64,000 nt of DNA, taken from NCBI RefSeq assembly GCF_009835145.1, contig NZ_APKE01000023.1, forward strand, positions 1 to 64,000, written 5' to 3'. Each line of letters begins with the position of its first letter. Position 1 is the first letter of the stretch. A program made the position numbers and the translations under genes. Shown piece after piece: positions 9,425 to 18,515 of the stretch. The notes beneath the pieces were generated by a model. It was not told the origin of the DNA and ran no database searches. It saw nothing but the letters and a program-made list of their open reading frames with translations. This DNA comes from Profundibacterium mesophilum KAUST100406-0324. Its GTDB lineage: Bacteria > Pseudomonadota > Alphaproteobacteria > Rhodobacterales > Rhodobacteraceae.

Positions 9425-10356
9425 CAGCGGTCCTTGGGATCGAGCGCATCGCGCAGCCCATCCCCCAGAAAGAAGAAGGCGAAAAGGGTGACGACGAAGA
9501 AGGCGAGCGGAAAGGCGAGCATCCAGGGCGTCTCGTTGCGCATGTTCTGCGCCCCCGCGTTGATCAGCGCACCCCAGGACGTGGAGGGCTCCTGAACGCC
9601 GAGACCGAGAAAGCTGATGAAGCTTTCGAAGATGATCATGCTGGGCACGAGCAAGGTGGCGTAGACGATCACCACCCCCAGCAGGTTCGGCACGATATGG
9701 CGCCAGATGATCACCGGTCGGCGCACCCCGGTGGCGATCGCCGCCTCGACGAATTCGCGGTTCTTGATGCTCAATGTCTGGCCGCGCGCGATCCGCGCCA
9801 TGTCGAGCCAGGAGATCAGGCCGATCCCGACGAAAAGCATGATCAGCGAGCGCTCGAACACGACGAGGAGCAAGATCAGCACGAACATGTAGGGGATCGA
9901 CATCATCAGATCGACGATGCGCATCATGACCTGGTCCGTGCGCCCGCCGACATAGCCCGCGGTCGCGCCCCATGCGGTGCCCACGACGACCGAGATGAGC
10001 GCGCCGACAATCCCGACCATGAGGCTGATCCGGGTGCCCTGCACGGTGCGCGCGAAAAGATCCCGCCCCGTCTCGTCCACCCCGAAATAATGTCCGTTCG
10101 ACAGGGACGGTCCGCCCACCTGCGGCACGTTGCCGAGCATCGCCCAGTCGATCTCCTCGTTGTTCCAGACCGCGAAATGCTGGCCGAAGAGCGCGAAGGC
10201 GATGACGAGCCCGAGGATGGCAAGGCTCGCCACCGCCGCGCGGTTGCGCAGGAAACGCGCCCGCGCATCGGCCCAGAGCGAGCGTCCGGCCGGCGTGTCG
10301 GCGCCGGCGGCCTGCAGCCTCGGCGCGGATGCGATTGCCCGGCGAAACAGCATCAT
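9424..10356 (-). CDS. oppC: Peptide ABC transporter permease (OppC type)
   Basis: A 310-residue inner-membrane permease. It has an N-terminal cytoplasmic stretch, a first membrane segment (VASLAILGLVIAFALFGQ), and a BPD_transp_1 domain with several further segments. The EAA-like loop contacting the ATPase reads FVEAAIATGVRRPVIIWRHI. The family's extracytoplasmic loop after the first helix (GHYFGVDETGRDLFAR) is present. The start is the first of two adjacent ATG codons, two bases from the oppB stop. It should pair with OppB to form the channel. Confidence 0.95.
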   Translation of the reverse strand: MMLFRRAIASAPRLQAAGADTPAGRSLWADARARFLRNRAAVASLAILGLVIAFALFGQHFAVWNNEEIDWAMLGNVPQVGGPSLSNGHYFGVDETGRDLFARTVQGTRISLMVGIVGALISVVVGTAWGATAGYVGGRTDQVMMRIVDLMMSIPYMFVLILLLVVFERSLIMLFVGIGLISWLDMARIARGQTLSIKNREFVEAAIATGVRRPVIIWRHIVPNLLGVVIVYATLLVPSMIIFESFISFLGLGVQEPSTSWGALINAGAQNMRNETPWMLAFPLAFFVVTLFAFFFLGDGLRDALDPKDR

Positions 10357-10358
10357 GC

Positions 10359-11282
10359 TCAGTACCTGATCTTGGGGTCGATCCAGGCATAGAGCACGTC
10401 GACGAGAAGGTTGAACAGAACGGTGAGCGTACCGATCAGGATGGTGATCCCCATGATCACCGAGTAGTCGCGCGCCAGCGCCGAGTTGACGAAGAACTGG
10501 CCGATCCCCCCCGTCGAGAAGAACACGTCGATAAGCACCGATCCGGTGATCATCCCGACGAAGGCCGGCCCAAGATAGGAGATGATGGGCAGCAGGGCCG
10601 GTTTGAGCGCATGGCGCAGGACGATCCGCCGCATCGGCAGCCCCTTGGCGCGGGCCGTCCTGATGAAGCCCGCCCCCAGCACTTCGAGCATGGAGGAGCG
10701 CGTGATGCGCGCGATCGAGGCCATGTAGGACGTACTGAGCGCGATCACCGGCAGGATCACGTATGCAGCCTGCCCGCCGCGCCAGCCGCCCCCGGGCAGC
10801 CAGCCCAGCCACAGGGTGAAGATGAGCACGAGGATCGGGGCCATCACGAAATTGGGGAGCACCTGCGCGCCGACGGAGATGCCGACCGCGAGCGTATCGA
10901 GCCAGGAATTGTGGTAGACGGCTGCGAGCAGCCCCAGCGTGCCGCCCACCGTGATCGCCACGAGGAAGGACCAGAACCCGTAGGTCAGTGTCACCGGAAA
11001 GCCCTGCGCGATCAGGTCGTTCACGGTGCGGTCCTTGAACTTGAAGGAGGGGCCGAAATCGAATTGCGTCATGACGTTCCACACATAGATGCCCATCCGC
11101 TCCAGAAGCGAGCGGTCGAGCCCGTATTTCGCCTCGAGATTGGCGAGCACGGCCGGCGGCACGCCGCGCTCGCTGGCGAACGGGCTGCCGGGTGCGGCCT
11201 CCATGAGCAGGAAGGAAAAGACGATCAGCGCCAGGATGGTCGGTATCGCGATCGCGAGGCGTCGCAGGATGAACGCGGTCAT
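10359..11282 (-). CDS. oppB: Peptide ABC transporter permease (OppB type)
   Basis: A 307-residue inner-membrane permease starting MTAFILRRLAIAIPTILAL, the standard OppB/DppB N-terminus with the first membrane helix. The family motif in the first periplasmic loop (APGSPFASERG), five further hydrophobic segments and the EAA-like loop (FIRTARAKGLPMRRIVLRHAL) are visible. It is followed immediately by oppC. A 64-base gap separates it from oppA, a common arrangement that lets the binding protein be made in excess. Confidence 0.95.
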   Translation of the reverse strand: MTAFILRRLAIAIPTILALIVFSFLLMEAAPGSPFASERGVPPAVLANLEAKYGLDRSLLERMGIYVWNVMTQFDFGPSFKFKDRTVNDLIAQGFPVTLTYGFWSFLVAITVGGTLGLLAAVYHNSWLDTLAVGISVGAQVLPNFVMAPILVLIFTLWLGWLPGGGWRGGQAAYVILPVIALSTSYMASIARITRSSMLEVLGAGFIRTARAKGLPMRRIVLRHALKPALLPIISYLGPAFVGMITGSVLIDVFFSTGGIGQFFVNSALARDYSVIMGITILIGTLTVLFNLLVDVLYAWIDPKIRY

Positions 11283-11346
11283 GCGCGGCCCTTCGGGTTT
11301 GCGGGGCGCCCGGCCCTATCGCCGAGGCGCCCGTTGGGTCAGGGGA

Positions 11347-12984
11347 TCACTCCTCGGCGGTGCGATAGAAATCCTTCACGTACCAGTTGTTCTCGACGTT
11401 CTGCATCGGGAAGCCCTTCACCGCCGGGTTCAGCAGGAAGGTGTTGGAGTAGTGATAGACGGGGATGATCGCGCTTTGCTCGGCGATGATCTGCTCGGCC
11501 TGGCTGTATTGCTCGTTCGGCGTGTCCGAGGTCTTGGAGGCGGCCATCAGCGCGTCGTATTCCTCGTTCGAGAACTGGCCGTCATTGGAGCCATGGGTGG
11601 TGGTGAGCAGGTCGAGAAAGGTTGAGGCCTCGTTGTAGTCCCCGCACCACGCCGAACGCGCGAGATCGAAATTGCCGGCCTTGCGCACGTCAAGATAGGT
11701 CGACCATTCCATGTTCTCGAGCGTCGTCTCGACGCCAAGCTTCTGTTTCCACATCTGGGTGACCACAGTGGCGATCTGCTTGTGGTTCTCGGAGGTGTTG
11801 TAGATCAGCTTCAGCTCGAGCTCATCGACCCCGGCCTCCTCCATCAGCTCCTTGGCACGCGCGTCGCGCTCGGCCTGGCTCATCGAGGCCATGGCGATGT
11901 TCGGCATCTCGAAGCCGGCCGTGGCGGCATGGGCGAAATTGTAGGCCGGGGTCTGTCCGCCCTGCAGGATCTGATCGACGATCACCTCGCGGTCGACGGC
12001 GAGGTTGAGCGCTTCGCGCACCTTGGGATCCTGCAACTCGGGCTTGGCATCGTCGCGCAGGTTGAAGGCATAGTAATACGAGCACAGGCGCGGCACGGAA
12101 TGCGCCTCGTCCGGGCGTTCCTCCTCGAGCCGGGGATAGGCGCCGGCGGGAAGCGGCTCGAGCATGTCGAACTCGCCCGATTCGTAGCGTGTCAGAGCCT
12201 GGTTCTCGTCGTTGATGACGAGGCCCGTCACCTCCTCGATGATGACATTTTCGGCATCCCAGTATTCGGGGTTCTTCTCGAGCGTGAAATACTCGTTCAG
12301 CGCCAGCTCCTTGAGGTTGTAGGCGCCGTTGTTGACCATGTTCTCGGGGCGGGTCCAGTCGGAGCCGAACTCCTCGATCGTGGCCTTGTGCGCCGGCAGC
12401 AGCGTCGCATAGGTCGTCATCGCCGGGAAATAGGGCAGCGGCTGTGTCAGCGTGACCTTCAGCGTGCGCTCGTCCACCGCCTCGACGCCAAGCTCGGACG
12501 GGTCCATCTCGCCCGCTACGATCTGGGCCGCATTCTTCATCGAGGTCAGCTCGACATACCAGGCATAGGGCGAGGCGGTTTCGGGATCGGCGGCGCGCTG
12601 CCAGCCATAGACGAAATCCTGCGCCGTGACCGGATCACCGTTCGACCACGTCGCATCCTCGCGCAGCTTGAAGGTGTAGACGGTGTTGCCCTCGCTGGCC
12701 TCGAAGCCCTCGGCGACGCCCGGGCGCAGGTTGCCCTCGGCATCCTGGATCATCAGCCCCTCGAAGAGCTGGCGGATCACGTGATTGCCGGCGGTTTCCT
12801 CGTTGAGCTGCGGATCGAGCGTGGGGAACTGGTCGAGCAGGCGATAGCTGTAGGTCTGCTCGGCGGCGAGTGCCTCGCCGGTCTCGGGGTGCTCGGTCAT
12901 GGCATGGGTCTCGGCAAGGCCCGGAACGGCCGAAAAGGCAAGGAGGGCCGCCGCGCTGACGGTCGCGATCTGCTTGTGGAACAT
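11347..12984 (-). CDS. oppA: Periplasmic oligopeptide-binding protein (OppA, SBP family 5)
   Basis: A 545-residue secreted solute-binding protein of the SBP_bac_5 family that delivers peptides to OppBC. The signal peptide spans about residues 1-24 (cut near GLAETHA). Family motifs follow: LLDQFPTLDPQLNEETAGNH, the LFEGLMIQDAEG segment, and DATWSNGDPVTAQDFVYGWQ. Two cysteines, in LCSYYYAF and AWCGDYN, are placed like the disulfide of enterobacterial OppA. The start at 12984 is chosen because it gives the signal peptide and has a GGGAGA ribosome binding site. It is the first gene of the opp operon. Confidence 0.95.
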   Translation of the reverse strand: MFHKQIATVSAAALLAFSAVPGLAETHAMTEHPETGEALAAEQTYSYRLLDQFPTLDPQLNEETAGNHVIRQLFEGLMIQDAEGNLRPGVAEGFEASEGNTVYTFKLREDATWSNGDPVTAQDFVYGWQRAADPETASPYAWYVELTSMKNAAQIVAGEMDPSELGVEAVDERTLKVTLTQPLPYFPAMTTYATLLPAHKATIEEFGSDWTRPENMVNNGAYNLKELALNEYFTLEKNPEYWDAENVIIEEVTGLVINDENQALTRYESGEFDMLEPLPAGAYPRLEEERPDEAHSVPRLCSYYYAFNLRDDAKPELQDPKVREALNLAVDREVIVDQILQGGQTPAYNFAHAATAGFEMPNIAMASMSQAERDARAKELMEEAGVDELELKLIYNTSENHKQIATVVTQMWKQKLGVETTLENMEWSTYLDVRKAGNFDLARSAWCGDYNEASTFLDLLTTTHGSNDGQFSNEEYDALMAASKTSDTPNEQYSQAEQIIAEQSAIIPVYHYSNTFLLNPAVKGFPMQNVENNWYVKDFYRTAEE

Positions 12985-13283
12985 GGTCTGTCTCCCTTGG
13001 AATGGGGCTCTGCGGCCCCGTCGCGATGACTGCCTCCGCTCGAGGCGCCGATCTTGCCTCCATCCATGCAGCCGCATCTGGCCAATGCAAGGGTTTCCCT
13101 GAAGGAAAGTCCGGGGGAGGAATGGTGCGCGCGGATCGCCCACCCCGCGCCGCTTGCGGATATGCACGGCTTTCGCCTCCGCGCCGGGGCACCATCGCCG
13201 GGCACGCATCCTGCGCCGTGGGGAAAACGGCAAGCGGCATCGCGCGCCCCTGGCGGTCTTGGGTCATCATGTGGGAAAACCGA

Positions 13284-13358
<75 letters not shown>

Positions 13359-13619
13359 GCCGTGTCGGTGGCGGCTGATTAGTCGCAAAGCCTGCAGGGT
13401 GCAAGGGGGTGGTTGCGGGGTTTTTGCCTTTTTGCCGGCATGCCTCCTTCCCTGCCGCCAGCGCCCCTGCCCCCGCATACCCGCCACGGCGTTTTGGCCG
13501 TGAGACCGAGGCCCCTCTCGTCCGGGGCGTTCCGCATGACATCTGGCCCCCGCGCCGCATGATGCGATGTTTGGCCCGGCGATCTGGACGGGTGGTCCGG
13601 CCTCGGCTAAGCACCCCAC

Positions 13620-13838
13620 ATGAGCACCCGAGACGGCACGCCCGGCAGACGACGCCCCCCCGCCACGCGCGAGGACCGCCTTAAGGCCGCGTTGAAGGCC
13701 AACCTTGCCCGGCGCAAGTCGCAGGCCCGCGCGCGGGACGCGGCCGGGAACGCGCCGGAGGATGGCGACGCGGCGCGGTCCGATCCCAACGCACCGGACC
13801 GCGCCCGCGACCCCGAAAGCCCCGACCGGGCGGAATGA
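13620..13838 (+). CDS. Small basic conserved hypothetical protein upstream of murA
   Basis: A 72-residue protein with an Arg/Ala-rich helical core ([20 protein letters not shown]) and a Pro/Asp-rich, probably disordered tail. I recall similar short proteins just upstream of murA in other Rhodobacteraceae; no function is known to me. It ends 13 bases before murA on the same strand, so it is probably co-transcribed. The positively charged helix could bind nucleic acid or a membrane, but that is conjecture. Confidence 0.6.
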   Translation: MSTRDGTPGRRRPPATREDRLKAALKANLARRKSQARARDAAGNAPEDGDAARSDPNAPDRARDPESPDRAE

Positions 13839-13851
13839 GACAGGACAGATC

Positions 13852-15120
13852 ATGGATTCGATTCTCGTAACCGGCGGCCACGCGCTGAACGGCACCATCC
13901 CGATCGCGGGGGCCAAGAACGCCTGTCTCGCGCTGATGCCGGCGACGCTGCTCACCGATGACCCCCTGACATTGACCAACGCGCCGCGCCTGAGCGACAT
14001 CGCCACGATGACGGCGCTGCTCAAGTCGCTCGGCGCCGAGGTGACGGCGCTGCAATCGGGCCAGGTCCTGGCCATGTCCTCCCATGCGCTGACATCGCAG
14101 CGCGCCGATTACGACATCGTGCGCAAGATGCGCGCCTCGATCCTCGTGCTCGGCCCGCTGCTCGCGCGCTTCGGTCATGCCGAGGTCTCGCTTCCGGGCG
14201 GCTGCGCGATCGGGGCACGCCCCGTCGATCTGCATCTCGCGGGCCTCGAGGCGCTTGGCGCCGAGCTGGAGCTGCGCGACGGTTACGTCCATGCCAAGGC
14301 GCCGGGCGGTCTCAGGGGCGGGCGCGTCGTATTCCCGATCGTCTCTGTCGGGGCGACCGAGAACGTGTTGATGGCCGCGACCCTCGCCAAGGGCACGACC
14401 GTCATCGAGAACGCCGCGCGCGAGCCCGAGATCGTCGATCTTGCGCAATGCCTGCGCCGCATGGGCGCGCGGATCGAGGGCGAGGGCAGCGCGCGCATCA
14501 CCATCGAGGGGGTCGACGCGCTGCACGGCGCCACCCATCCGGTGGTCACCGACCGCATCGAGCTGGGCACCTACATGCTGGCCCCCGCCTTCTGTGGCGG
14601 CGAGGTCGAATGCCTCGGCGGGCGGATCGAACTGGTGCAGTCCTTCTGCGAGAAGCTCGACGAGGCCGGCATCCATGTCGAGCAGACGGAGCGCGGCCTC
14701 AAGGTCGCGCGGCGCGGCGACCGCATTCGCGCGGTCGATATCGAGACGCAGCCCTTCCCGGGCTTTCCCACCGATCTGCAGGCGCAGATGATGGCCCTCC
14801 TGTGCACCGCCGACGGCACGTCCGTGCTCGAGGAGAAGATCTTCGAGAACCGCTTCATGCATGCCCCGGAACTGATCCGCATGGGTGCGCGTATCGATGT
14901 GCATGGCGGACACGCTACGGTCACCGGCGTCGAGCGGCTGCGCGGGGCCCCGGTCATGGCCACGGACCTGCGCGCCAGCGTCTCGCTGATCCTCGCCGGC
15001 CTGGCGGCGGAAGGCGAGACGGTGGTCAACCGCGTCTATCACCTCGATCGCGGCTATGAGCGTGTCGAGGAAAAGCTGAGTGCCTGTGGCGCGAAGATCG
15101 AGAGGATCAGGGGAACATGA
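13852..15120 (+). CDS. murA: UDP-N-acetylglucosamine 1-carboxyvinyltransferase MurA
   Basis: MurA transfers enolpyruvate from PEP to UDP-GlcNAc, the first committed step of peptidoglycan synthesis in the cytoplasm. The 422-residue product matches family length. The conserved Lys22-Asn23 lies in [12 protein letters not shown]. The catalytic-loop cysteine is Cys118 in [11 protein letters not shown], the residue targeted by fosfomycin, so this is the sensitive Cys form. The RPVDLHL segment follows it. The start at 13852 gives the standard N-terminus; the upstream frame overlaps the small gene and is rejected. Its stop overlaps the start of the next gene. Confidence 0.97.
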   Translation: MDSILVTGGHALNGTIPIAGAKNACLALMPATLLTDDPLTLTNAPRLSDIATMTALLKSLGAEVTALQSGQVLAMSSHALTSQRADYDIVRKMRASILVLGPLLARFGHAEVSLPGGCAIGARPVDLHLAGLEALGAELELRDGYVHAKAPGGLRGGRVVFPIVSVGATENVLMAATLAKGTTVIENAAREPEIVDLAQCLRRMGARIEGEGSARITIEGVDALHGATHPVVTDRIELGTYMLAPAFCGGEVECLGGRIELVQSFCEKLDEAGIHVEQTERGLKVARRGDRIRAVDIETQPFPGFPTDLQAQMMALLCTADGTSVLEEKIFENRFMHAPELIRMGARIDVHGGHATVTGVERLRGAPVMATDLRASVSLILAGLAAEGETVVNRVYHLDRGYERVEEKLSACGAKIERIRGT

Positions 15121-17000
15121 CGTCAAATACCGGGGATGCAAGTTTCGCCGACGGCGCGGAGCGGCCCGTGCGGCTCAGGGCGCTCGACACGGAGGATCTG
15201 CAGATCATCTCGTCCCTCGCGCAGGACGCCGTCTTTCCGATCACCGAGATGCGCTGGCAGCGTGGACAGCGCCGCTTCGCGCTTCTGGTGAACCGGTTCA
15301 GATGGGAGGATGCACCCCTTGCCGAGCGGCGCAAGCGCCCCTTCGAGCGCGTGCAGTCGGTCCTGAGCATCGAGGATGTGCAGACCGTGCGCAGCCAGGG
15401 CATCGACCGCGGCGAGCGCGACACGGTCCTGTCGATCCTGTCGATCGATTTCACGCCCGGTGAGGATGGCACGGGCGAACTGCTGCTGACGCTGGCCGGC
15501 GACGGCGCGATTGCCCTCGATGTCGAGACGCTCGAGGTGAGCCTGCGCGATGTCACCCGCCCCTACGCCGCGCCGTCGGGAAAGATGCCAGCCCATCCCG
15601 ACACGCCGCGCGGATCGGACGATCCTGCCCTTGCCGCCCCTGCCCTCGGGACCGGCACGGACGATCCCGCCCCGGCGCAGGGCCGCGGCCCGATGCGCCT
15701 GTCGAGCGAAGACGCGGATTTCGAACGACGCTTCACCGCCCTCCTGGAGATGAAGCGCGAGGACAGCCCCGATGTCGACGAGACGGTGGCGGGGATCATC
15801 GCCCAGATTCGCGCGCGCGGCGACGAGGCGCTCATCGAGCTGACTGAAAAGTTTGACGGTCTGCGCCTGACCCCACAGACACTCGCCTTCAGCGAGGAGG
15901 AAATCGAGGCCGAATGCGCCAAGGTGCCGGCCGAGGAGCGCGCCGCGCTCGAACTCGCCGCCGAGCGCATCCGCGACTACCATGCCCGCCAACTTCCCCA
16001 GGATGCCGACTGGACCGATGCGCAAGGGGCAAGGCTCGGCTGGCGCTGGGGTCCGGTCGCGGCCGCTGGCCTCTATGTTCCGGGCGGCACCGCCTCCTAC
16101 CCCTCCTCGGTGCTGATGAACGCGATTCCCGCCCGTGTCGCCGGTGTCGACCGGCTGGTCATCACGGCGCCCACCCCGAACGGGAAGAGCAATCCGCTGG
16201 TGCTTCTCGCCGCGCGGCTCTCGGGGGTGGAGACGGTCTACCGCATCGGCGGCGCGCAGGCAATCGCGGCACTGGCCTATGGCACCGAGACGATCCGTCC
16301 CGTGGACAAGATCACCGGGCCGGGCAACGCCTATGTCGCGGCGGCCAAGCGCCGGGTCTTCGGCAAGGTGGGCATCGACATGATCGCCGGCCCTTCCGAG
16401 ATCCTGGTGATCGCCGATGCGCAGAACGATCCTGACTGGATCGCGCTCGATCTGCTCAGCCAGGCCGAGCATGATCCCAGCGCGCAATCCATCCTGATCA
16501 CCACGGATGCGGACTTCGGCGATGCCGTGGCCGAAGCGGTCGCGGCGCGCCTTGCCACGCTGCAGCGCGGCCCGATCGCGGCGCAGAGCTGGCGCGAGAA
16601 CGGCGCCATCATCACGGTTCGCGATCTGCGGGAGGCGGCCGCCCTGTCCGACAGGATCGCACCGGAGCATCTCGAGCTTTGCGTCGCCGATCCCGAGGCC
16701 CTGGCGGGCCGTATCCGTCACGCCGGGGCCATCTTCCTCGGCCAGTGGACGCCGGAGGCGATCGGCGATTACGTGGGCGGCCCGAACCACGTGCTGCCGA
16801 CGGCACGTTCGGCCCGCTTCTCCTCCGGCCTGTCGGTGCTCGATTTCATGAAGCGCAGCACCATGGCCACCATGACCCCGGCGGCCCTTGCCGCGATCGG
16901 GCCGGCGGCCGAGACGCTGGCGCGCTCCGAAAGCCTCGAGGCACACGGCCTTTCCGTCAGCGCGCGGCTCGCCAAGCGCAACGAGATGCCGGGATCATGA
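15117..17000 (+). CDS. hisD: DUF2948 domain fused to histidinol dehydrogenase (HisD)
   Basis: One open frame of 627 residues without an internal stop. Residues 1 to about 150 match the DUF2948 type ([19 protein letters not shown], then [20 protein letters not shown]). Residues ~151-192 are a Pro/Ala/Gly/Asp-rich linker. Residues ~193-627 are a full HisD, which oxidises L-histidinol to histidine in two NAD-dependent steps. Expected zinc ligands are Gln449, His452, Asp551 and His610; the catalytic pair is Glu517-His518. The ATG at 15693 would give a stand-alone HisD, but the only upstream purines form a poor ribosome site. The first ATG overlaps the murA stop (ATGA). In relatives, as I recall, DUF2948 and hisD are separate adjacent genes. 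Confidence 0.9.
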   Translation: MTSNTGDASFADGAERPVRLRALDTEDLQIISSLAQDAVFPITEMRWQRGQRRFALLVNRFRWEDAPLAERRKRPFERVQSVLSIEDVQTVRSQGIDRGERDTVLSILSIDFTPGEDGTGELLLTLAGDGAIALDVETLEVSLRDVTRPYAAPSGKMPAHPDTPRGSDDPALAAPALGTGTDDPAPAQGRGPMRLSSEDADFERRFTALLEMKREDSPDVDETVAGIIAQIRARGDEALIELTEKFDGLRLTPQTLAFSEEEIEAECAKVPAEERAALELAAERIRDYHARQLPQDADWTDAQGARLGWRWGPVAAAGLYVPGGTASYPSSVLMNAIPARVAGVDRLVITAPTPNGKSNPLVLLAARLSGVETVYRIGGAQAIAALAYGTETIRPVDKITGPGNAYVAAAKRRVFGKVGIDMIAGPSEILVIADAQNDPDWIALDLLSQAEHDPSAQSILITTDADFGDAVAEAVAARLATLQRGPIAAQSWRENGAIITVRDLREAAALSDRIAPEHLELCVADPEALAGRIRHAGAIFLGQWTPEAIGDYVGGPNHVLPTARSARFSSGLSVLDFMKRSTMATMTPAALAAIGPAAETLARSESLEAHGLSVSARLAKRNEMPGS

Positions 17001-17467
17001 GCGGGATCAGGCGGATCGCGATCGACGATGCGGGATTGCCGCCCCCCACGCCGGCCATCGAGCAGGAACGGCGGGTGGCGATCTTCGACCTGCTCGAGGA
17101 GAACAGCTTCGCTCTGGTCGAGCATCCCGCAAGCCCCGAAGGCTATGCCCTGACCCTTGCCATCCGCGAGCGGCGTCTCGTCCTTGAGATCGCCGAGCTG
17201 GACGGCGCCGAGGTCGCGGCCTTCCATCTCTCTCTGGGCCCCTTCAGGCAGGTGGTGAAGGATTACTTCCAGATCTGCGAGAGCTATTTCGACGCAGTCA
17301 AGCGCCTGCCGCCCAGTCAGATCGAGACGATCGACATGGCGCGGCGCGGCATCCATACCGAGGGCGCGCGCGTGCTCGCGGAACGGCTCGAGGGCAAGGC
17401 GCGGATCGATCTGGACACCGCGCGCCGTCTCTTCACGCTGATCTGCGTCCTGCAGTTCGGGAGCTAG
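16997..17467 (+). CDS. UPF0262 family protein
   Basis: A 156-residue cytoplasmic protein of the alphaproteobacterial UPF0262 family, function unknown. Recognisable segments are IEQERRVAIFDLLEENSF, the LSLGPFRQVVKDYFQICESYFDAV core, and MARRGIHTEGARVLAERLEGK. The ATG overlaps the hisD stop by four bases (ATGA), so it is translationally coupled. This is its usual place in the family's genomes, between hisD and a low-molecular-weight phosphatase gene. Confidence 0.93.
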   Translation: MSGIRRIAIDDAGLPPPTPAIEQERRVAIFDLLEENSFALVEHPASPEGYALTLAIRERRLVLEIAELDGAEVAAFHLSLGPFRQVVKDYFQICESYFDAVKRLPPSQIETIDMARRGIHTEGARVLAERLEGKARIDLDTARRLFTLICVLQFGS

Positions 17468-17472
17468 CCCGC

Positions 17473-17931
17473 ATGGCACGGCTTCCGCGCGCGGTTCTTT
17501 TCTGCTGCGATCAGAACGCGGTGCGCTCCCCCATGGCGGAAGGCATCATGAAGCGGCTTCACGGCCGCGCGCTCTACGTGCAATCCGCCGGATTGCGCGG
17601 CGAGCTGGAGATCGACGGCTTCGCGGTCGCGGTCTGCCGCGAGATCGGCGTGGAACTGGAGCGCCACCGGACCCGTTCCTTCGACGAAATGCGGGACCGG
17701 GGCGACGATCTCTCCGGTTTCGACCTCGTGGTCGCCCTGTCTCCGGCGTCCCGGCGCCGGGCGCTCGATCTGACCAGGGACCGCGGCATGCGCGTGGAAT
17801 ACTGGCCGGTCGCGACACCCGTCGCGACGGGCGACGGACGCGAGGCGATCCTCGATACCTACCGCCAGACCCGCGACCGGATCCTCCAACTGATCCTCGA
17901 GCGGTTCGGCCCAGCGACGGAGCACGCATGA
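17473..17931 (+). CDS. Low-molecular-weight phosphatase / arsenate reductase-like protein
   Basis: A 152-residue LMW-PTP-fold protein. The phosphate-binding loop C-x5-R is present as Cys12-DQNAV-Arg18-Ser, following a hydrophobic beta strand (AVLFC). In LMW-PTPs a C-terminal Asp-Pro provides the general acid; at the expected place this protein reads VEYWPVATPVATGDG, with Thr where Asp should be. Either the acid is supplied by the nearby GDG aspartate or the protein is a binding rather than a catalytic member. It starts five bases after UPF0262 and overlaps the next gene by four bases. Confidence 0.85.
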   Translation: MARLPRAVLFCCDQNAVRSPMAEGIMKRLHGRALYVQSAGLRGELEIDGFAVAVCREIGVELERHRTRSFDEMRDRGDDLSGFDLVVALSPASRRRALDLTRDRGMRVEYWPVATPVATGDGREAILDTYRQTRDRILQLILERFGPATEHA

Positions 17932-18515
17932 GCGTCGACATCAGAATTCTCAAGGGCGACGACGTGGAGCCGCAGCTCGATGCCCTTGCACGGCTGCGGA
18001 TCAAGGTCTTCCACGACTTCCCCTACTACTACGACGGCGACTACGCCTACGAGCGTGCCTATTGCGAGACGTATCGCGACAATGAAAGGGCGATCCTCGT
18101 CGGCGCTTTCGACGGGCAGACGCTGATCGGTGCCGCGACCGGCACCCCGCTCGAGGATCACGAGCCGCAATACGTGCAACCTTATGCCGAGGCCGGCTAC
18201 GAGGTGGATCAGATCTTCTACTGCGCCGAATCGGTCTTGCTGCCGGAATATCGCGGCCATGGGCTGGGGCATGCCTTCTTCGATCAGCGCGAGAAGCACG
18301 CGGTTGCGCTCGGGCGCAGATATGCGACCTTCTGCTCGGTGATGCGCCCCGACGATCACCCCGCCCGCCCCGAGGATTACCAGCCCCTCGACGGTTTCTG
18401 GGAAAAGCGCGGCTATGCGCGGATGGACGACATGACGACCTACTACCATTGGCGCGACCGGGGCGAGGATCAGGAGACAATCAAGCAGATGCAGATTTGG
18501 ATGAGAGAACTGTGA
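17928..18515 (+). CDS. GNAT family N-acetyltransferase
   Basis: A 195-residue GNAT-fold acyl-CoA-dependent acetyltransferase. The N-terminal strand/helix (ALARLRIKVFHDFPYYYDGD), the central strand (ILVGAFDGQTLIGAATG) and the CoA pyrophosphate-binding motif LLPEYRGHGLGHAFFDQRE (Q/RxxGxG/A type) are visible, as is the C-terminal LDGFWEKRGY. Its start overlaps the phosphatase stop and its stop overlaps the GTG of the nitrilase-like gene. Some bacteria encode GNAT and nitrilase domains as one protein (for example B. subtilis YhcX), so the pair probably acts together. Substrate unknown. Confidence 0.88.
   Translation: MSVDIRILKGDDVEPQLDALARLRIKVFHDFPYYYDGDYAYERAYCETYRDNERAILVGAFDGQTLIGAATGTPLEDHEPQYVQPYAEAGYEVDQIFYCAESVLLPEYRGHGLGHAFFDQREKHAVALGRRYATFCSVMRPDDHPARPEDYQPLDGFWEKRGYARMDDMTTYYHWRDRGEDQETIKQMQIWMREL

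Noticed and set aside
9425-10390. Long upstream extension of the oppD frame over the oppC gene
   Set aside because: It is an alternative frame of the permease gene on the same strand; OppD begins normally at 9424.
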